DNA of 64,000 nt from CATQHP01 sp965214915 (GCA_965214915.1 CBDCCP010000002.1:1054001-1118000); one strand, 5' to 3'. Shown: positions 50,796-63,193, counted from the stretch's first letter. Program-made: numbers and translations. The notes: a model not told the origin generated them from the letters alone.

Positions 50796-51452
50796 TCAGG
50801 TTGTTGCCGAACCCATTTTAGCCGCCGCCTTCACCAGTTTTTGTCTGGCGCGAAACAGCTTGACTTTGATCGTGTTCTCGTTCAACCCCGTCTTCTCCGA
50901 CAGCTCCTGAACGGAACAGCCTTCGACTTCCTTTTCGAACAGCAGCATCCGTTCTTCATCGCTGACCCGTTCCAGCAGCTTGATCAGATAATCCCGTTTC
51001 TCGGCCCGCTCGCCGAATTCGATGCTTGGGTTGACGGCAAGACTGGAATTCTCCAGCGAGCGGTTGTCCTCTTCGCCCATGTCGCTCTCGTAAACCAGCC
51101 TGCGGACTTTCTTCTTCCGCAGATAATCGTAGCACTCGTTGACCGCGATCTTGTAGATCCAGGTCGAAAGCGAAGAACGGAAGTCGAACTTGCCCAGGGA
51201 GAAGTATATCTTGGTAAAAACCTGTTGGGCGATATCCTCGGCGTCGTTGCGCCGCCGCAGGATACGAAAGATCACGGCGAAGACCTTATTCTGGTGCCGC
51301 TCCACGATTTCCCGAAACGCCGTTTCGTCGCCGGTTTGAGCGCGGCGGACGAGCTCGGCTTCCGCAGTTTCCTTGAATGGCACGCGGCTTCTGGTTCCGG
51401 TCCGGCTGTCGGCGGCGCTCTGCTCCAGTAAAGTCGCTGACATCGTCCCCAT
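50796..51452 (-). CDS. ECF-type RNA polymerase sigma factor
   Basis: 218 residues. Region 2 reads FREIVERHQNKVFAVIFRIL and DAEDIAQQVFTKIYFSLGKF, then FDFRSSLSTWIYKIAVNECY. Region 4 is DEERMLLFEKEVEGCSVQEL and NENTIKVKLFRARQKLVKAA, the helix-turn-helix that reads the -35 element. It heads an operon with a putative anti-sigma factor, a membrane protein and a cupin. The regulon is unknown. Start could also be ATG 51443. Confidence 0.92.
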   Translation of the reverse strand: MGTMSATLLEQSAADSRTGTRSRVPFKETAEAELVRRAQTGDETAFREIVERHQNKVFAVIFRILRRRNDAEDIAQQVFTKIYFSLGKFDFRSSLSTWIYKIAVNECYDYLRKKKVRRLVYESDMGEEDNRSLENSSLAVNPSIEFGERAEKRDYLIKLLERVSDEERMLLFEKEVEGCSVQELSEKTGLNENTIKVKLFRARQKLVKAAAKMGSATT

Positions 51453-52167
51453 AACTTCAGGAGACGCGGCCCGGCGACGGCCGGTTTCAACGAATTCAAC
51501 CGAGATTTCAGATTAGCGAAGGTCCGATTAAGCGACAGGATTTTGCCGTACTTGATATCTGTCGTGGACAGCAAAGGAGAAGTGTGTCCCCAACGGCTCG
51601 AAACCGCCGAAACGGGGTCCAATCATGCAGGATTCGACCCAGAAGTTCGATGGGAACCCCTCAACGACTGCTCATGACGGGAAGCATCAAGCAACCAACA
51701 TACAATCCACTACCTTGTTTAGACCCTCCTTGACAAACTTAACAAATATGAAAATAAAGGAACGCCGCCACACTGTACGGAATAGCACATTGTACGGCAG
51801 GGCCGCTGCGCGGCCAGTGGATAGTGGATATCGTCCGCCCCGTCGAGACCCTGCGCGATTTTTTCGACCGACTCAAGGACAGGAACCTGCGCCTGAGCAA
51901 GACCATGCCGGCGGCGATGGGGCGCATCGCTGTCGAGCGGCTGCCCGATCAACGCTTTCTCGACCCTACGCCGCGACCGTCGGCGAAGCGCCGGCGGTCG
52001 GTTACGTCGCGCTGCTTTTCTACGCATCCCCGCGCTGTTTGCATTCTTGCGTTAGCGGCTGAGGCTGCTTGCTCCACGGGACCCTCGCCGCGGACTGGTA
52101 GAATGAAATCGGCGCGGCGGCCGATAATGCAGGCTGTCGAGAAGTGAGCCGTTGCCTACCCCGACCC
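51453..52167 (+). other. Intergenic region before metH
   Basis: About 700 bases with no confident gene. It includes the promoter side of the divergent sigma operon, an AT-rich patch (about 51690-51800) and a double heptad GTGGATA-GTGGATA at 51817-51830. A frame from 51824 (PVETLRDFFDRLKDRNLRLS, then MPAAMGRIAVERLP) may be a gene fragment, but I do not recognise it. No cobalamin or SAM/SAH riboswitch was identified upstream of metH. Confidence 0.5.
51817..51830 (+). repeat. Heptad tandem repeat (GTGGATA x2)
   Basis: Two exact GTGGATA units preceded by GGCCA; the copy at 44646 is preceded by CGCCA, so the two share GCCAGTGGAT. Confidence 0.65.
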
Positions 52168-55100
52168 ATGCCGCCCTCCGTGGAACGCACTCGTCTCCTC
52201 AAGGATGCTCTGAGCGAGCGCATTCTGGTGCTCGACGGCGCAATGGGCACGCAGCTTCAAGAGCGCCGGCTCGACAGCGCCGATTTCGGCGGCGCGGAAC
52301 TGGAAGGCTGTAACGAAAATCTGGTTTTGACGCGGCCCGACGTCGTTCGCCGCATCCATGCCGACTACTACGCGGCCGGGGCCGATATCGTTGAAACCAA
52401 CACTTTCGGCGGGACCGCGATTGTCCTCGCTGAGTACGGACTGCAAGACAAGGTCGGAGAAATCAACCGAACCGCCGCGCAGATTGCCCGCTCGGCGGCG
52501 GACGAGGCCGCTCGTGGCGGCCGGCCGCGGTTCGTGGCCGGTTCGATGGGGCCTACGACCAAGGCGATCACGGTTACCGGAGGCGTCGCCTTCCACGAGC
52601 TTGCCGCCAATTTCCGCGATCAGGCGCTGGCGCTGACCGCGGGCGGCTGCGATCTGCTGCTGCTGGAGACCTGTCAGGACACGCGTAACGTCAAAGCGGC
52701 GCTGATCGGCATCGAGCAGGCGTTCGCCCAACACGGCGCCGCAATCCCGGTAATGGTGTCGGGAACCATCGAACCGATGGGAACCATGCTCGCGGGGCAG
52801 TCGGCGGATGCCTTGGTTGCATCGCTGCAGCATGTCGATTTGCTTGCGGTCGGGTTGAATTGCGCGACCGGCCCGGAGTTCATGACCGACCACATCCGCA
52901 CTATCCATGAGATGGCGCGCTCGACGGTTTCCTGTTATCCGAACGCCGGGCTTCCCAATGAAGACGGCCTCTATCTCGAAACGCCCGATTCTCTTGCCGG
53001 GTCTCTTGAGCGGTTCGTCCGCAACGGCTGGTTGAATATGATCGGCGGCTGTTGCGGAACGACCCCGGCGCATATCCGGGCGATAGTGGAAATGGTCTGC
53101 GGCCGCGAGCCGCGCAGGCGCCGCGGCGAGCGTCGCGCCTGGTACAGCGGGATCGAGCTGGTCGAGGCGAGCGAAGAGACCCGTCCGCTGCTCGTCGGCG
53201 AGCGAACGAACGTAGTCGGCTCGCGCAAGTTCAAGCGCCTGATCGCGGAAGAGAAATACGAAGAGGCCGCGGAGGTCGCCCGCGTCCAGGTCCGCAAGGG
53301 CGCTCACATCGTCGATATCAATTTGGAAAACCCCGACCGCGACGAGTTGACCGACATCGACGCCTTCTATTCCCAAGTTATTCAGAAGGTCAAGGTTCCG
53401 CTCATGATCGACTCGACCAGCGCCGCCGCGGTCGAGCGGGCTCTGACCTATTGCCAAGGAAAAGCGATCGTCAATTCCATCAACTTCGAGGACGGCGAAG
53501 AGCGTTTCGATCGGGTCATGCCGCTGGTGAAGCGGTACGGCGCGGCCGTGGTAGTCGGGTCGATCGACGAGGACAAAGAACAGGCGCAAGCCATTACGCG
53601 CGAACGCAAGCTGGCCGTCGCCGAACGCGCCTACGGCCTGATTGCCGGCAAGTGGCAAGTCGGGGCAGAGAACATTGTTTTCGATCCGCTGGTATTCCCC
53701 TGCGCGACCGGCGACGAAAACTACGTTGGCAGCGCCGTGGAGACGCTCGAGGGGCTGCGGCTCATCAAGAAGAAAATGCCCCGGACGAAGACCGTGCTGG
53801 GGATCAGCAATGTCAGCTTCGGCCTGCCGCCCGCGGCGCGCGAGGTCGTCAACTCGGTGTTTCTCTACCACGCGACCAAGGCCGGGCTCGACATGGCCAT
53901 CGTCAATACGCAGAGACTCGAGCGGTATGCGGCGATTCCCGAGGAAGAGAGAAAGCTCGCCGAAAACCTGCTGGGCAACTATCCGCTTCCGGGAAGCGCC
54001 GCGCCGCGCGATTACCGCAAGCAGACGGCCGAGCAGCGCGTTGCGATCAACCAGCGCCACATCGCAAAAATCACCGAGCATTTCCGCGGCGCGGCCGGCC
54101 GCATCGAGCAGGATGCGTCCGACCTCCCGCTCGACGAGCGCCTGGCAAGCTACATCGTCGAGGGAACCAAAGCGGGCCTCGTTGCCGACCTCGAAACGAA
54201 GCTGGCGGAAGGCTCTCCGCCCCTCGACATCATCAACGGTCCGCTGATGGCCGGCATGTCGGAGGTGGGCAGATTGTTCAACAACAACGAGCTCATCGTT
54301 GCCGAGGTGCTGCAGTCCGCCGAGGCCATGAAGGCCGCGGTCGATTACCTGAAGCAGTTCATGGAGCAGGGAACCGTTGCCGGCAAAGGCAAAATCGTGC
54401 TGGCGACGGTCAAGGGCGATGTCCACGATATCGGTAAGAACCTGGTCGAGATCATTCTGGCGAACAACGGCTATACCGTCGTCAACCTGGGCATCAAGGT
54501 CCCGCCCGAAGACCTGATCGAGGCGTGCCGCGCGTACCGGCCCGACGCGATCGGGCTTTCCGGGCTGCTGGTCAAGAGCGCCAGGCAGATGGTCGTCACC
54601 GCGCAGGATTTGCAAGCCGCCGGCATCGCGGTTCCGCTGCTGGTCGGCGGCGCCGCGTTGAGCAGAAATTTCACGCGCAAGCAGATTGCTCCGGCCTACC
54701 GCTCGCTGACCTGCTACGCGCAGGACGCCATGAGCGGCCTTGCGCTGCTCGACCGCATCATGGACGACGACCGGCGCGCCGCAGTAGAGCATGAAAACGC
54801 GCCGGCCGTAGAGGAGAACGACGCCCGCGCCCGCGGGCCGGCGCCGGCATCCTCCCGGCGAAGCTCGCGCGCCCGCCCGGACGTTCCGCCCTTGCCGCCG
54901 CCGTACGCCGAACGCGTCATACGGGAAGTGCCGCAGCTTCGGGAAGTCTGGTCGTATATCAACCCGGTCATGCTGTTCAGCCGGCACCTGGGCTTCAAAG
55001 GCAACTTCGAGAAGGCATTGGCCGAGCGCGACCCGAAGGCCCTGGAATTGCGCGCCATGATCGAAGACCTCAAAGCCGAAGCGGCCGGTTTCATGAAAGT

Positions 55101-55677
55101 GCGGGCCGTGTGGCGCTTCTTCGAGGCCGAAAGCGAGGGCAACACGATCAAGGTTTTCGAACCGGGTTCGACTGCCGTCGCCCATGCCTTCACCTTCCCC
55201 CGCCAGCGCCGCGGCGACGGCCTCAGTCTCGCCGACTTCGTAGCTCGGCCGAACAGCCGCCGCGACACGCTGGCCATGTTTTGCGTCGGCGCAGGGCAGG
55301 GAATCCGGGAACGCGCCGAGGCGTACAAGCAGCAGGGCGAGTACCTCAAATCGCACGGCATCCAGGCGCTGGCGATCGAAACCGCCGAGGGCTGCGCCGA
55401 GTGGCTCCACCGCCGCATTCGCGAAGACTGGGGGTTTCCCGACTCTCCCGAGATGTCGATGCTCGACCGCTTCCAATCGAACTACCGCGGCCGCCGCTAC
55501 AGCTTCGGTTACGCTGCATGCCCTAATTTAGAGGATCAAATAGGACTTTTCAAATTGCTGAAACCAAAAGATATAGACGTTCATCTTACTGATGGGTTGA
55601 TGATGGCGCCGGAAGCCAGCGTGAGCGCCATGGTCTTCCAACACCCGGACTGCGTCTATTTCGACGTCAATTCCTGA
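52168..55677 (+). CDS. metH: Cobalamin-dependent methionine synthase
   Basis: 1169 residues with all four modules. The homocysteine domain (about 1-320) has DGAMGTQLQ, GLNCATGP and GGCCGTT supplying the zinc cysteines. The methyltetrahydrofolate domain (about 340-610) has ERTNVVGSRKFKRLI and CATGDENY. The B12 domain (about 640-890) has GDVHDIGKN with the cobalt-ligand His near residue 753. The reactivation domain (about 905-1169) ends FGYAACPNLEDQIGLFKLL and DGLMMAPEASVSAMVF. A low-complexity Ala/Arg/Pro linker lies near residue 880. It makes methionine from homocysteine. GTG 52144 is an alternative start. Confidence 0.96.
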   Translation: MPPSVERTRLLKDALSERILVLDGAMGTQLQERRLDSADFGGAELEGCNENLVLTRPDVVRRIHADYYAAGADIVETNTFGGTAIVLAEYGLQDKVGEINRTAAQIARSAADEAARGGRPRFVAGSMGPTTKAITVTGGVAFHELAANFRDQALALTAGGCDLLLLETCQDTRNVKAALIGIEQAFAQHGAAIPVMVSGTIEPMGTMLAGQSADALVASLQHVDLLAVGLNCATGPEFMTDHIRTIHEMARSTVSCYPNAGLPNEDGLYLETPDSLAGSLERFVRNGWLNMIGGCCGTTPAHIRAIVEMVCGREPRRRRGERRAWYSGIELVEASEETRPLLVGERTNVVGSRKFKRLIAEEKYEEAAEVARVQVRKGAHIVDINLENPDRDELTDIDAFYSQVIQKVKVPLMIDSTSAAAVERALTYCQGKAIVNSINFEDGEERFDRVMPLVKRYGAAVVVGSIDEDKEQAQAITRERKLAVAERAYGLIAGKWQVGAENIVFDPLVFPCATGDENYVGSAVETLEGLRLIKKKMPRTKTVLGISNVSFGLPPAAREVVNSVFLYHATKAGLDMAIVNTQRLERYAAIPEEERKLAENLLGNYPLPGSAAPRDYRKQTAEQRVAINQRHIAKITEHFRGAAGRIEQDASDLPLDERLASYIVEGTKAGLVADLETKLAEGSPPLDIINGPLMAGMSEVGRLFNNNELIVAEVLQSAEAMKAAVDYLKQFMEQGTVAGKGKIVLATVKGDVHDIGKNLVEIILANNGYTVVNLGIKVPPEDLIEACRAYRPDAIGLSGLLVKSARQMVVTAQDLQAAGIAVPLLVGGAALSRNFTRKQIAPAYRSLTCYAQDAMSGLALLDRIMDDDRRAAVEHENAPAVEENDARARGPAPASSRRSSRARPDVPPLPPPYAERVIREVPQLREVWSYINPVMLFSRHLGFKGNFEKALAERDPKALELRAMIEDLKAEAAGFMKVRAVWRFFEAESEGNTIKVFEPGSTAVAHAFTFPRQRRGDGLSLADFVARPNSRRDTLAMFCVGAGQGIRERAEAYKQQGEYLKSHGIQALAIETAEGCAEWLHRRIREDWGFPDSPEMSMLDRFQSNYRGRRYSFGYAACPNLEDQIGLFKLLKPKDIDVHLTDGLMMAPEASVSAMVFQHPDCVYFDVNS

Positions 55678-55760
55678 GCGGGCTTGCCGGACGGTTTTAA
55701 TGCGGCTTGAACAAGCCTTTAACGGGGGTTCAACAGGGTTTGAACGCTCCCGCTGAATCT

Positions 55761-58577
<2,817 letters not shown>

Positions 58578-58610
58578 CGGCGGCCGCAGCGCTCGGTCTC
58601 CGCGCGTTCG

Positions 58611-59192
58611 TTACCCCTGGCTGCGGACCAGGTACATGGAGACGAAGGCGAAGACGAGACCCGCGCCCAGCAGGACGGACCCGATCAGGCGCTCGTCGTA
58701 GGTCTTGAACCACAGGTAGATGCCCGTGACGCCTATCGCGAACAGTCCGACCGAAGTCAGCAGCAACACGGCGCCCCAAACGTTGATCGCCGCGTTCTCA
58801 TGCCAAAAGCCGTGCGCGAAGTGCATGCTCAGCAACATGCCGGTGAAGGCTTGTCTGTTCTCCCGGACGTGGACTTCCGCAGCGCCTTGGTCGTAGCCGA
58901 CTTCGTAGCCGGTTCCGAGGCGCCGGATCAGCAGGTTGAATTTCCCGTCTTTCACAGGCTGCACGCGGGCAATCTCGCCGCGTATCCCGTGCTCCTCGAT
59001 CAAGTACAGCCCCAAAGCCCGCGGCGTCATGGCGCGCTCGGGGTCGACCGGATACCTATGTTCGCTGACCGTGGGGCCGGCGGAGAACCACGAGCGGTGC
59101 GCAAGACGCACCGAGCTCAACAGATAGACGCCCAGGGCCAGCGCGAAGACCAGCCCGAGAATCAAGTGAATGTTGCGCATCAGGCGGTACAC
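58611..59192 (-). CDS. PepSY-type membrane protein (second gene of pair)
   Basis: 193 residues. An N-terminal helix (RNIHLILGLVFALALGVYLL) leads to a periplasmic segment (ALGLYLIEEHGIRGEIARVQ, DGKFNLLIRRLGTGYEVGY), then two or three helices towards the end (AINVWGAVLLLTSVGLFAIG, IGSVLLGAGLVFAFVSMYLV). The layout resembles PepSY-associated membrane proteins, often linked to iron or electron transport. It follows a related gene by 4 bases, and the two probably form a heterodimer. Confidence 0.65.
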   Translation of the reverse strand: MYRLMRNIHLILGLVFALALGVYLLSSVRLAHRSWFSAGPTVSEHRYPVDPERAMTPRALGLYLIEEHGIRGEIARVQPVKDGKFNLLIRRLGTGYEVGYDQGAAEVHVRENRQAFTGMLLSMHFAHGFWHENAAINVWGAVLLLTSVGLFAIGVTGIYLWFKTYDERLIGSVLLGAGLVFAFVSMYLVRSQG

Positions 59193-59196
59193 GGCG

Positions 59197-59790
59197 TCAC
59201 CTCAGACTCACATAGAGAGCAACGAAAGTCAGGGTCGAGAGGCCGAGCGTCCACAACGCCCAGCGCATGCGCGGCCGCGTCGCCAGCCACATGTACAGGC
59301 CCGAAATCGTCATGAAAATGACCGCCCACATCGAGAACTCGTTGTAAGCGCCCCACATCTGCGCCTCCCATCCGGGGTTGTGATGGTTAAACGTCTGGAA
59401 GTGCATGATGTTCAGAAATCCTGCAAACGGGCTGGGAACCTGCTCGATGCGGATCTTGTTTTCCTTTTCGAGCAGCAGAATGCGGCGCGTGCCGTTGGGC
59501 GTCAGATAGCGCACCTGCAGGCGGCCCTGCGGATCGCGGTTCGGCTTGCGTCCGGGCTGGATGAAGGGCAAGCCGGAAGCGGCGATCATCGCGTCGGTGA
59601 TTTGCTGGTCCGTGGCGGAATCGTCCACGCGAAAGTCAACCGTGCGGATTTGCGGGTCCGGGCGGATCCGCTCGGCGGGAGCCGGAAGAAAAGTCGCCCA
59701 AATCCCGACGATGCCCCAGACCGTGAAGCCGGTGAAGCTCAGCAGACCGGCGTAAATGTGCAGTTTCTTGATCCAGCGGTACACGATCAC
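59197..59790 (-). CDS. PepSY-type membrane protein (first gene of pair)
   Basis: 197 residues from GTG 59790, chosen because the first conserved block YRWIKKLHIYAGLLSFTGFT begins there; a much longer upstream frame is Arg-rich and unlikely. It has an N-terminal helix with His (LHIYAGLL), a periplasmic PepSY-like portion (DSATDQQITDAMIAASGLPF, LQVRYLTPNGTRRILLLEKE) and C-terminal helices with HFQTFNHHNPGWEAQMWGAY. The His residues at helix ends could bind haem. Substrate unknown. Confidence 0.7.
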   Translation of the reverse strand: MIVYRWIKKLHIYAGLLSFTGFTVWGIVGIWATFLPAPAERIRPDPQIRTVDFRVDDSATDQQITDAMIAASGLPFIQPGRKPNRDPQGRLQVRYLTPNGTRRILLLEKENKIRIEQVPSPFAGFLNIMHFQTFNHHNPGWEAQMWGAYNEFSMWAVIFMTISGLYMWLATRPRMRWALWTLGLSTLTFVALYVSLR

Positions 59791-59843
59791 CGCGCTTGCC
59801 GTCAATTCTACCGCTGCGGGGGGCTCGTGGCTCGCGCCGCGGG

Positions 59844-60002
59844 TCAATAAAATACGGCGTAGTAGATCACGTACAGCCAACCGAGCAGGCCGTGAACGAT
59901 GGCCCAGACGATCGAATGGTTTTGCGACCACGAGATGGCGATCGCCAGGGCGGTTCCGAACGTGATGCCCGATTTGACGTATTGGCTGCGGTTGTCACTC
60001 AT
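59844..60002 (-). CDS. 52-residue membrane protein overlapping the FAH gene
   Basis: Starts MSDNRSQYVKSGITFGTALA and ends LYVIYYAVFY. Two hydrophobic segments (about 12-28 and 31-50) are joined by SWSQNHS. The ATG overlaps the stop end of the fumarylacetoacetate-hydrolase-family gene by eight bases (ATGAGTGA), so it is translationally coupled. Short proteins of this type are widespread but unnamed as far as I know. Confidence 0.7.
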   Translation of the reverse strand: MSDNRSQYVKSGITFGTALAIAISWSQNHSIVWAIVHGLLGWLYVIYYAVFY

Positions 60003-60846
60003 CGCCGATGCAGGGGTTGCTTAATGCGCCGATGCCCTCGATCCAGACGACGCACTCGTCGCCCGGCTTGAGGAACACCGGCGGCTTGCGGGCAAAACCG
60101 ACTCCCGGAGGCGTGCCCGTCGAGATCACGTCGCCCGGATCGAGGGTCATTACCGTCGAAAGATACTCGACCAAATAGGGGATATCGAAGACGAACTGCC
60201 TGGTGCTCGAGTCTTGCAGAGTTTCTCCGTTGAGGTCGAAGCCGATCCGCAGATTGTGCGGATCGGCTACCTCATCTTGGCCCACAAGCGCCGGACCCAT
60301 CGGCCCGAACGTATCGAACGTCTTGCCGATGGTCCACTGCGAAGTCGCCAGTTGATAGTCCCGCGCGCTGACGTCGTGGACGCAGGTATAGCCGAAGACG
60401 TAATCCCTCCAGTTGGCGGCCCTTACGTTCTTCGCCCGGCGTCCGATCACAAACGCCAACTCCGCCTCGTAATCGACCTTTTGCGAGACCGCAGGGAGGA
60501 CGATCGGGTCGCCGTGGCCGCACACCGCGTTCGAATACTTCGTGAAAACGGTCGGCAACTCCGGAATTTCCATGCCGGATTCGATCGCGTGGTCTTTGTA
60601 GTTCAACCCGATACAGATAAACTTGCCGGGCCGCGGTACCGGCGCATGCAGCTTGACATCCTCGAATCGAGGCCCTTCCTCGGCGATCTTGGCGAACCGT
60701 TCGGCGCGCCGCGCCGCCCTGCCGCCTTCTTCCAGGAACTTGAGAATGTCGTCGTAGCCAATGTCCGCGAGGTCGATCACTCGTTCGTCAACAACCATGC
60801 CCAAGGCCGCCGAACGCTTCCGATGAGAGTAGGTAACCAGTCTCAT
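59995..60846 (-). CDS. Fumarylacetoacetate hydrolase-family protein
   Basis: 283 residues. The catalytic C-terminal FAH fold starts FICIGLNYKDHAIESGMEIP. Metal ligands are in VDYEAELAFVIGRRAKNV (Glu pair) and GYTCVHDVSARDYQ (Asp). The end GDVISTGTPPGVGFARKP is diagnostic of the 2-hydroxyhepta-diene/ureidoglycolate-lyase-like subgroup, which cleaves or isomerises beta-diketo acids. The exact substrate is unclear. It is divergent from the DUF1015 gene. Confidence 0.9.
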   Translation of the reverse strand: MRLVTYSHRKRSAALGMVVDERVIDLADIGYDDILKFLEEGGRAARRAERFAKIAEEGPRFEDVKLHAPVPRPGKFICIGLNYKDHAIESGMEIPELPTVFTKYSNAVCGHGDPIVLPAVSQKVDYEAELAFVIGRRAKNVRAANWRDYVFGYTCVHDVSARDYQLATSQWTIGKTFDTFGPMGPALVGQDEVADPHNLRIGFDLNGETLQDSSTRQFVFDIPYLVEYLSTVMTLDPGDVISTGTPPGVGFARKPPVFLKPGDECVVWIEGIGALSNPCIGDE

Positions 60847-60974
60847 GAACCTTCATGGTACGAGATTTCACGGTGCGGTCTGATAACGAAAATGCGCTAT
60901 CCTGGGCTTCCGAGCCGCCGGCGCCGCGGCTCGCGCTCCACCCGGCCCCGGTTTTTCAGCCGAGGCGTAACACT

Positions 60975-62255
60975 ATGGCGAATATCTTTCCGTTCCGCGC
61001 CCTGCGCTACACGGCGAAGGCGGGCGATCCCGCCGACCTGCTGACCCAGCCTTACGACAAGATCCCGGACGAGTTGCGCGAGCGGTACTATGCCGCCGGC
61101 CCGCACAACTTCGTCCGCTTGATCAAACCCAGGCCCGAGCCCTCCGACTCCGCCGCCGACAACGTTTATACGCGCGCCGCGGCGTCGCTCCGGCAGTGGA
61201 TCGAAGAGGGAATCGTTGCCGAGGACGACGCGCCTTCCTTCTATCCGTACTTTCAGGAATTTGCGCATCCCGAGAGCGGCAAGACTTTCGTGCGCAAGGG
61301 GTTTATCGGCCTTACGGAGCTTGCCGAATACTCCGCGGGAATCGTCCACGGCCACGAGCTGACGCACAAAGGCCCCAAGCTGGACAGGTTGGAGTTGACG
61401 CGGCGCACGCACGCCCACTTCGGCCAACTCTTCATGCTCTACGACGATCCGCAGCGGCGGATTGACGCTCTTCTGGATGAAGCTGCGAGAGACAAGCCCC
61501 TGATCGAAGCCCGCGAGGGCGAGGTGACGCACCGCATGTGGCGGATCACGGACCCCGGCGCGGCGGCGCGTATCCAGCAACTGATGGCCGATAAAAAGCT
61601 GATGATCGCCGACGGCCACCACCGCTACGAGACGGCTCTCGCCTACCGCCGCGAGAATCCCGGCCTGCCCGGGGCGGGCCGCGCCATGATGACCTACGTC
61701 AACATGAGCTCCGAGGGTCTGGTCGTCCTGGCCACGCACCGCGTTTTGGCGGGTCTTGCGGATTTTGACGCCGAGGCCGTCCGCGCCCGCGCATCGCGGG
61801 ACTTCGAAATTACCCGGCTTGAGTCGTCTGCCGATCTCGAACGCGCTCTCGACGCGGCGCGGCCCGATCGATCGGCAATCGGCGCCGTGTTCGAGCGAGA
61901 CCCCGCGGCATACCTTTTCGCCATCAGACTCGAAGCGGTCGACCGCCTGCGCGCAACCTTGACCGACGCGGAACTCGGCCTGGATGTCGTCATTCTGCAC
62001 AAAGCGCTTCTGGCGCCGGTTCTGGGCGTCTCGGAGCAAGACGTCTTCGAACTCAAGAACATTTCCTACGTGCGCGGCTTGCGCGCCGCCGCGGAGAAGG
62101 TAATTTCCGGTTCCGCTCAGGCCGCTTTCCTGCTGCGGCCGGTTGCCGTACGGAAAGTCGCGGAGATCTGCTTTTCCGGGCGGGTCATGCCGCAGAAATC
62201 GACGGACTTCTACCCCAAGCTGCTGGCGGGACTGACGAGCTACAAATTCGGATAG
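60975..62255 (+). CDS. DUF1015-family protein
   Basis: 426 residues. Family blocks are IFPFRALRYTAKAGDPADLL and TQPYDKIPDELRERYY at the start, GLTELAEYSAGIVHGHELTH, IADGHHRYETALAYR near residue 215 and VMPQKSTDFYPKLLAGL at the end. The family is widespread and uncharacterised, sometimes found near D-3-phosphoglycerate dehydrogenase/serine genes; none is present here. The conserved HGHE and DGHHRYE motifs suggest an enzyme with a metal or phosphate site. Start set at ATG 60975, before the first conserved block. Confidence 0.88.
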   Translation: MANIFPFRALRYTAKAGDPADLLTQPYDKIPDELRERYYAAGPHNFVRLIKPRPEPSDSAADNVYTRAAASLRQWIEEGIVAEDDAPSFYPYFQEFAHPESGKTFVRKGFIGLTELAEYSAGIVHGHELTHKGPKLDRLELTRRTHAHFGQLFMLYDDPQRRIDALLDEAARDKPLIEAREGEVTHRMWRITDPGAAARIQQLMADKKLMIADGHHRYETALAYRRENPGLPGAGRAMMTYVNMSSEGLVVLATHRVLAGLADFDAEAVRARASRDFEITRLESSADLERALDAARPDRSAIGAVFERDPAAYLFAIRLEAVDRLRATLTDAELGLDVVILHKALLAPVLGVSEQDVFELKNISYVRGLRAAAEKVISGSAQAAFLLRPVAVRKVAEICFSGRVMPQKSTDFYPKLLAGLTSYKFG

Positions 62256-62272
62256 AGCCGCGCGGGCGCTCT

Positions 62273-63193
62273 TCATGACGCTTTTTTCACCGCGAGCGAA
62301 GCAGAGTTCGTTTCGCGGGCGAACTCGCCGACCACCTCGATAAAACCGAGAGCCGCGCGGGAAAGCGCTTTGTCTTTGCGATAGATGAGTCCTATGGTGC
62401 GAATCATCGGCAACGGCTGCAAGCGGACCGCTTTCAGACGGCCTGCCGCAATTTCTTCCCTGGCGTGCGCCGCGGCCAGGAAAGTGACGCCGAGATCGGC
62501 CATGGCGAAGTGCTTGAGCATCTCGCTGGAGTCCAATTCCATCGAGATATTGAGGTCGTCCTCGTAAGCGTCGAGATACTCGTCGATCCGCGCGCGCGTG
62601 CGGCCGCTCTTGGGCAGGATCAACTCTTCTTTCGAGATTTCCTCCGCGCCGACGGCCTTGTGTTGCGCGAAACGATGTTTCGGAGAAACCAGCAAGCAGA
62701 TTTCGTCCGAGTAAATCTGCACCATGACCAGCTTCTTTTCGGAAAGCGGCAACTGCGTGATGCCGAAGTCCACCGAGTTGTCCAAGACGGATTCGATCGT
62801 GCGTGAGGCGTACGAGCGCACGACCTGCACTTGCACGTTGGGGAAGCGGCTCTTGAAATTGGAGAACACGCTCGGCAAGACGTTGACGCAGGTAGCTTCG
62901 TTGGCGGCGATGACGACCTCGCCGCGGGGGGTACGGTCGAGCTCGCGGACCGCGTCGAAGCCTTGCTTCTTGAGATCGAGAATCTTGCGGGAATATTCGG
63001 CGAACGTCTTGCCCGCGATGGTCAATGAGATGCGGCTGCCGAATCTCTCGAAGAGTTGCGTGCCGAGCTCCTGCTCCATCTGGCGGATCTGCGCGCTGAT
63101 CGCCGGTTGCGTGCGGAAACACGTTTGCGCCGCCTTCGAAAAACTCTTCAAACGAACGATCTCAAGGAACGTGTGTAGTTGATCGAAATCCAC
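62273..63193 (-). CDS. LysR-family transcriptional regulator
   Basis: 306 residues from GTG 63193, the normal LysR length. The helix-turn-helix covers residues 1-65 (DFDQLHTFLEIVRLKSFSKA, QPAISAQIRQMEQELGTQLF). The substrate-binding domain follows (GEVVIAANEATCVNVLPSVF, VDFGITQLPLSEKKLVMVQI). The effector is unknown. It is convergent with the DUF1015 gene and divergent from trpS, with the promoters in the 175-bp gap. Confidence 0.9.
   Translation of the reverse strand: MDFDQLHTFLEIVRLKSFSKAAQTCFRTQPAISAQIRQMEQELGTQLFERFGSRISLTIAGKTFAEYSRKILDLKKQGFDAVRELDRTPRGEVVIAANEATCVNVLPSVFSNFKSRFPNVQVQVVRSYASRTIESVLDNSVDFGITQLPLSEKKLVMVQIYSDEICLLVSPKHRFAQHKAVGAEEISKEELILPKSGRTRARIDEYLDAYEDDLNISMELDSSEMLKHFAMADLGVTFLAAAHAREEIAAGRLKAVRLQPLPMIRTIGLIYRKDKALSRAALGFIEVVGEFARETNSASLAVKKAS

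Noticed and set aside
52030..52167. Possible cobalamin or SAH riboswitch before metH
   Set aside because: I looked for the conserved cores and found no convincing match or alternative hairpin pair.
52156..55476. A minus-strand open frame of about 1100 codons opposite metH
   Set aside because: metH on the plus strand has every expected domain and catalytic residue. The antisense frame is an effect of high GC at third positions and shows no recognisable domain.
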